A stretch of 36,159 bases of DNA from the NCBI GenBank assembly GCA_041394725.1, contig JAWKHR010000061.1, positions 1 to 36,159 on the forward strand, in the 5' to 3' direction. The position numbers and the translations under genes were made by a program. Position 1 is the first letter of the stretch. Each line of letters begins with the position of its first letter. The DNA is from JAWKHR01 sp041394725. Its GTDB lineage: Bacteria > Acidobacteriota > Vicinamibacteria > Vicinamibacterales > SCN-69-37. The notes below the pieces were generated by a model. The model searched no databases and was not told the origin of the DNA. It was given only the letters and a program-made list of their open reading frames with translations. Shown piece after piece: positions 32,722-36,159 of the stretch.

Positions 32722-33965
32722 CGACTCGACCCGCTCCGCCTTCCCGATCCGTCATCACGATGTCGGCCCCCGACGTGGGCGAGGAGGAGATCGCCCTCGT
32801 CAACGCCGTCCTGCGTTCCCAGAGCCTCAGCGGCGGCCCGATGATCGAGGCGTTCGAAGCCGCGTGGCTGGATCGGCTGGGCGGCGGCCACGCCGTGGCG
32901 GTCTCGAGCGGCACCGCCGCTCTCCACCTGGCGCTGATCGCGGCCGGCGTCAGGGCCGGCGACGCGGTGGTCACGTCCCCGTTCTCGTTCGTCGCGTCGG
33001 CCAACGCCGCGCTGTTCGTGCGGGCCGTCCCGGTGTTCGTGGACATCGATCCGGTGACCATGAACCTCGATCCGGCGGCCGTCGAGGAAGCCCTGGACGC
33101 GATCGGGCGAGGCGGCCGATCCGCGCGCCGCTGGCTGCCCCGCCGGGTGCCGGCCGACGTCGCGACCCCGGGAGACGCCGCGCGCGTCGGCGCCGTCCTG
33201 CCGGTCCACGTCTTCGGGCAGCCCGCCGACATGCGGCCGCTGCTCGCGAGCGCGGCCCGTCACGGCGTCCCGCTGGTCGAGGACGCGTGCGAGGCGGTCG
33301 GCGCCACCTACGAGGGCGCGCGGACGGGCACGATGGGCGATGCCGCCGTCTTCGCGTTCTATCCGAACAAGCAGATGACCACGGGCGAAGGCGGCATGCT
33401 CGTGACGCGCGACGAAGGCCGGGCGCGCCTGGCGCGCAGCCTCCGCAACCAGGGGCGCGACGACGACGCGACGTGGCTGCGGCACGTGCGCCTCGGCTAC
33501 AACTACCGCCTGAACGAAATGAGCGCGGCCCTGGGGCTCGGGCAGCTGAGGCGGCTCGACGAGCTGCTCGACGCCAGGGCCCGCGTCGCCCGCGGCTACC
33601 TCGAGCGGCTCGCGTCGATCGACGGCCTCACGCTGCCGCAGGTCGTCGCGTCCACGACCCGGATGAGCTGGTTCGTGTTCGTCATCCGCCTCGCGCCGGA
33701 CATCGACCGGGATGCCGTGATGGCGAGGCTGCAGGCCGACGGGGTGCCGTCACGGCCGTACTTCTCGCCCATCCACCTGCAACCCTTCTACCGCGAGCAG
33801 TTCGGCTACACGGATGGCGATTTCCCCCGCACGGAAGCGGCGGGCCGCGCGTCGCTCGCCCTGCCCTTCCACGCGCGCCTGACCGGCGACGACCTCGACG
33901 TCATCGTCGATCGCCTGGTGCGCGCGATTGGGCAGGCACGGGGGGCACGGCGCGCCTCGTCATGA
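32718..33965 (+). CDS. DegT/DnrJ/EryC1/StrS aminotransferase
   Basis: The 415-residue PLP enzyme starts at ATG 32718, overlapping the ATPase stop (ATGA). It has the family features: SGTAALHLAL, VVTSPFSFVASANA, VEDACEAVGATY, the PLP lysine K218 in FYPNKQMTTGEGG, and LGYNYRLNEMSAALGLGQL. It makes an amino sugar on a nucleotide-sugar scaffold for the exported glycan, and the NeuD-like acyltransferase nearby may acetylate that sugar. An arginine-rich insertion (about residues 130-157) sits between two core strands; I have not seen it in common family members. Its stop overlaps the converging M3 peptidase gene by 6 bases. Confidence 0.95.
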   Translation: MTTRPAPPSRSVITMSAPDVGEEEIALVNAVLRSQSLSGGPMIEAFEAAWLDRLGGGHAVAVSSGTAALHLALIAAGVRAGDAVVTSPFSFVASANAALFVRAVPVFVDIDPVTMNLDPAAVEEALDAIGRGGRSARRWLPRRVPADVATPGDAARVGAVLPVHVFGQPADMRPLLASAARHGVPLVEDACEAVGATYEGARTGTMGDAAVFAFYPNKQMTTGEGGMLVTRDEGRARLARSLRNQGRDDDATWLRHVRLGYNYRLNEMSAALGLGQLRRLDELLDARARVARGYLERLASIDGLTLPQVVASTTRMSWFVFVIRLAPDIDRDAVMARLQADGVPSRPYFSPIHLQPFYREQFGYTDGDFPRTEAAGRASLALPFHARLTGDDLDVIVDRLVRAIGQARGARRASS

Positions 33966-36146
33966 GCCGCCGGGCGCCAGCCCCCGGTAGGCGAGCATCG
34001 GCGCGATGTCCGGGTCGTGGCCGGTGAAGCCGCGGAACATCTCGCCGTAGTCCTGGGTGTTGCCGCGCGAGAGGACGAGCTTCCGGAAGCGGTCGCCGTT
34101 CTCGCGGGTGAGGCCGCCGTGCGCGTCGAACCAGGCGAAGGTGTCGTCGGCGAGCATCGCCGTCCACAGGTAGGCGTAGTAGCCGGCGGCGTAGCCGTTG
34201 CCCCAGATGTGCATGAAGTAGCTCGAGCGGTAGCGCGGCGGCACCTGCGGCAGCGCGACGCCCGCCCGCTCGAGCGCGGCCTGCTCGAACGTGTCCACGT
34301 CCTGGAGCGGCGCGTCCTTCGCGAGCGTGTGCCACGCCATGTCGAGGTCGGCGGCGGCGACGAGCTCGGTCATGTCGTAGCCGGCGTTGAACGTCCGCGC
34401 CTTCCGGAGCTTGTCGGCCAGCGCCGGCGGCATCGGCTCGCCCGTCCGGTCGTGCACCGCGTAGTGCGCGAGCACGTCGGGGTCGAGCGCCCAGTGTTCG
34501 TTGAACTGTGACGGAAACTCGACGAAGTCGCGCGCGACCGCCGTGCCCGAGAGGCTCGGGTACTGCTGCGCGGCGAAGAACCCGTGCAGCGCGTGCCCGA
34601 ACTCGTGGAACATCGTCGTGACGTCGTCCATCGAGAGGAGCGCGGGCTGGCCCGGCGCCGGCTTCGTGAAGTTCGCGACGTTGCAGATGACGGGCTTCGT
34701 GCCGAGCAGCGTGGACTGCTGGACGTAGTTGTCCATCCACGCGCCGCCGCCCTTGTTGTCGCGCTTGAAATAGTCGGCGTAGAACAAGCCCAGCGGCGAT
34801 CCGTCCGCGTCGATCACCTCGAACACGCGGACGTCGGGCTGGTAGACCGGCAGGTCGTGGCGCTCCCGGAACGTCAGCCCGTAGAGCTGGTGCGCGGCGT
34901 AGAACACGCCGTCGGTCAGCACGCGGTTCAGCTCGAAGTAGGGCTTCACCGCCGACTCGTCCACGTCGTACTGCGCCTTGCGGACGTCCTCCGCGTAGCG
35001 GTTCCAGTCCCACGGCTCGAGCGTGAAGGACTGGTGGCGGTGCTCGATGGCGGCCTGGATGTCCACGGCCTCGCGCCGGGCGCGCGCGGCGGCGGCCGGC
35101 CCGAGCTTCCCGAGGAACGACTCGACGGCGGCGGGCGTCCCGGCCATCTGGTCCTGGAGCTTCCAGGCCGCGTAGCTGTCGAAGCCGAGCAGCGCCGACG
35201 CCTGCGCGCGGATCTGCGCGAGGCGCGCGATGGTCGCGCGCGTGTCGTTGGCGTCGTGTCGCTCGGCGCGCAGCCAGGATCGCTCGAACAGGTCGTGTCG
35301 CACGTCGCGGTCGGTCAGCGAGGCGAGCGCCGGCTGCTGGGTCGTGTTCTGCAGCGGGATCGCCCACTGGCCGTCCAGCCCGCGCGCCGAGGCCGCCTGC
35401 GCGGCCGCGGCCAGCTCACCCGGGGAGAGCCCCGCGAGCTTCGACGCGTCCGCGACGACGAGGCCGCCGGCCTTCGTCGCGTCGAGCAGCTGGTTGACGA
35501 ACTTCGCCGAGAGCGCGGCTTCCTCGGCATGCAGCGCCTTGAGCGTCGCCTTGTCCGCGGTCGAGAGCTTCGCGCCCGCGAGCACGAACTGCTGATAGTC
35601 GTGTTCGACGAGCCGCATCGACTCCGGGTCGAGGCCGAGCGTGTCGCGCGCGGCGTACACCTTCGCGATCCGCTCGAACAGCGTGCCGTCCAGGAAGATC
35701 GCGTCGGAGGCAGCGGCAAGCTTCGGCGCCTCCTCTTCCTGGATGGCCTGCAGCGTGTCGTCCGTGTTCGCGCTCGAGAGCGCGTTGAACGCGCTGTTGA
35801 CGCGCGTCAGCAGCCGGCCCGCTTTCTCGAGCGCGACGACGGTGTTCTCGAACGTCGCCGGATCCGGGTTGGCGGTGATCCGGTCGATGTCGGCCTGCTG
35901 TTCGCGGATGCCCTGGTCGAAGGCCGGCGGGAAATCGGCGTCCTGAATCTTGTCGAACGGCGGCGCCTCGAACGGCAGCGGGCTGACCGTCAGCAGCGGG
36001 TTCGCGCGGGCGGGCGCCTGATTCTGTTGAGCCGCCGGGATGGCGCCCGAGAGCGCGGCGACGACGAGGAACACGGTGAGGAGTGCGGAACGACGAATGA
36101 AGACGCGAGGATGACGGAACCGGGGGATGGGAAGAGGCATCGGCAC
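33960..36146 (-). CDS. dcp: Secreted M3-family metallopeptidase (Dcp-like)
   Basis: The 728-residue product starts at GTG 36146, six bases after GAGGAGG; an ATG at 36140 is the alternative with a longer spacing. An N-terminal signal peptide (SALLTVFLVVAALSGAIPAAQQ) directs it to the periplasm or outside. The M3 core shows the zinc motif HEFGHALH (H514, E515, H518) with the third ligand E543 in DFVEFPSQ. Also present are the family segment FKRDNKGGGAWMDNY and the C-terminal YFMHIWGNGYAAGYYAYLW. It should act as a peptidyl-dipeptidase or oligopeptidase on short peptides. The gene symbol follows the best-known member and is not proven. Confidence 0.94.
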   Translation of the reverse strand: MPMPLPIPRFRHPRVFIRRSALLTVFLVVAALSGAIPAAQQNQAPARANPLLTVSPLPFEAPPFDKIQDADFPPAFDQGIREQQADIDRITANPDPATFENTVVALEKAGRLLTRVNSAFNALSSANTDDTLQAIQEEEAPKLAAASDAIFLDGTLFERIAKVYAARDTLGLDPESMRLVEHDYQQFVLAGAKLSTADKATLKALHAEEAALSAKFVNQLLDATKAGGLVVADASKLAGLSPGELAAAAQAASARGLDGQWAIPLQNTTQQPALASLTDRDVRHDLFERSWLRAERHDANDTRATIARLAQIRAQASALLGFDSYAAWKLQDQMAGTPAAVESFLGKLGPAAAARARREAVDIQAAIEHRHQSFTLEPWDWNRYAEDVRKAQYDVDESAVKPYFELNRVLTDGVFYAAHQLYGLTFRERHDLPVYQPDVRVFEVIDADGSPLGLFYADYFKRDNKGGGAWMDNYVQQSTLLGTKPVICNVANFTKPAPGQPALLSMDDVTTMFHEFGHALHGFFAAQQYPSLSGTAVARDFVEFPSQFNEHWALDPDVLAHYAVHDRTGEPMPPALADKLRKARTFNAGYDMTELVAAADLDMAWHTLAKDAPLQDVDTFEQAALERAGVALPQVPPRYRSSYFMHIWGNGYAAGYYAYLWTAMLADDTFAWFDAHGGLTRENGDRFRKLVLSRGNTQDYGEMFRGFTGHDPDIAPMLAYRGLAPGGS

Positions 36147-36159
36147 TTACAACCTCCTC

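Overview
The window is GC-rich and densely coded. It most likely comes from an acidobacterium, with class Vicinamibacteria as my best guess. The strongest pointer is a MacB/FtsX-type ADOP permease with its own PadR repressor immediately upstream, a gene pair that is greatly expanded in Acidobacteriota. A very large beta-propeller hybrid histidine kinase, a SpoIIE-type phosphatase and an ECF42 sigma factor with a YCII partner fit the same picture. I made no database comparison, so the assignment is inference.

Bases 1-10.9 kb look like an accessory or defence island and are visibly less GC-rich than the rest. The order is: a RadC-like JAB protein cut by the window edge; a small unknown gene; a frameshifted SpoVG-like gene; a tightly coupled five-gene operon (1638-8804); a short truncated remnant of a type I restriction methylase (HsdM); and a hipBA toxin-antitoxin pair with three matching palindromic operators. 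The operon encodes a double-SIS/HAD fusion, a phosphoribosyltransferase-like protein, an Orc1/Cdc6-like P-loop ATPase, a Rossmannoid protein with CARF-like features, and a PfkB-family kinase with a CPHCG insertion. Four of these have folds that handle phosphosugars or nucleotides, and the ATPase could act as sensor or switch. I think this is a conflict (anti-phage or stress) system that makes or consumes a nucleotide-like metabolite. It is the best candidate here for undescribed biology.

Bases 11-20.8 kb, all on the minus strand, hold the ADOP permease and PadR with a putative operator, then a signalling operon read as hybrid kinase, single-domain receiver, GAF-SpoIIE phosphatase. The kinase carries one apparent frameshift, and its last receiver has Asn where the phospho-acceptor Asp should be.

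Bases 20.9-27.1 kb hold a YCII/ECF42 pair, a small membrane protein behind a perfect inverted repeat, a secreted RCC1-repeat propeller, a TolC-family outer-membrane protein and a DUF4159 protein.

Bases 27.1-34 kb are a cell-surface polysaccharide locus: NeuD/PglD-like acetyltransferase, two divergent paralogous GT4 glycosyltransferases (one fused to a degenerate sugar-phosphate transferase domain, the other broken by three frameshifts), Wzm and Wzt ABC exporter subunits, and a DegT-type aminotransferase. A secreted M3 metallopeptidase closes the window.

Six apparent frameshifts occur in four genes, most of them next to short C or G runs. They may be assembly errors rather than real decay, and raw reads would settle this. 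No rRNA, tRNA, CRISPR array or complete insertion sequence was recognised.
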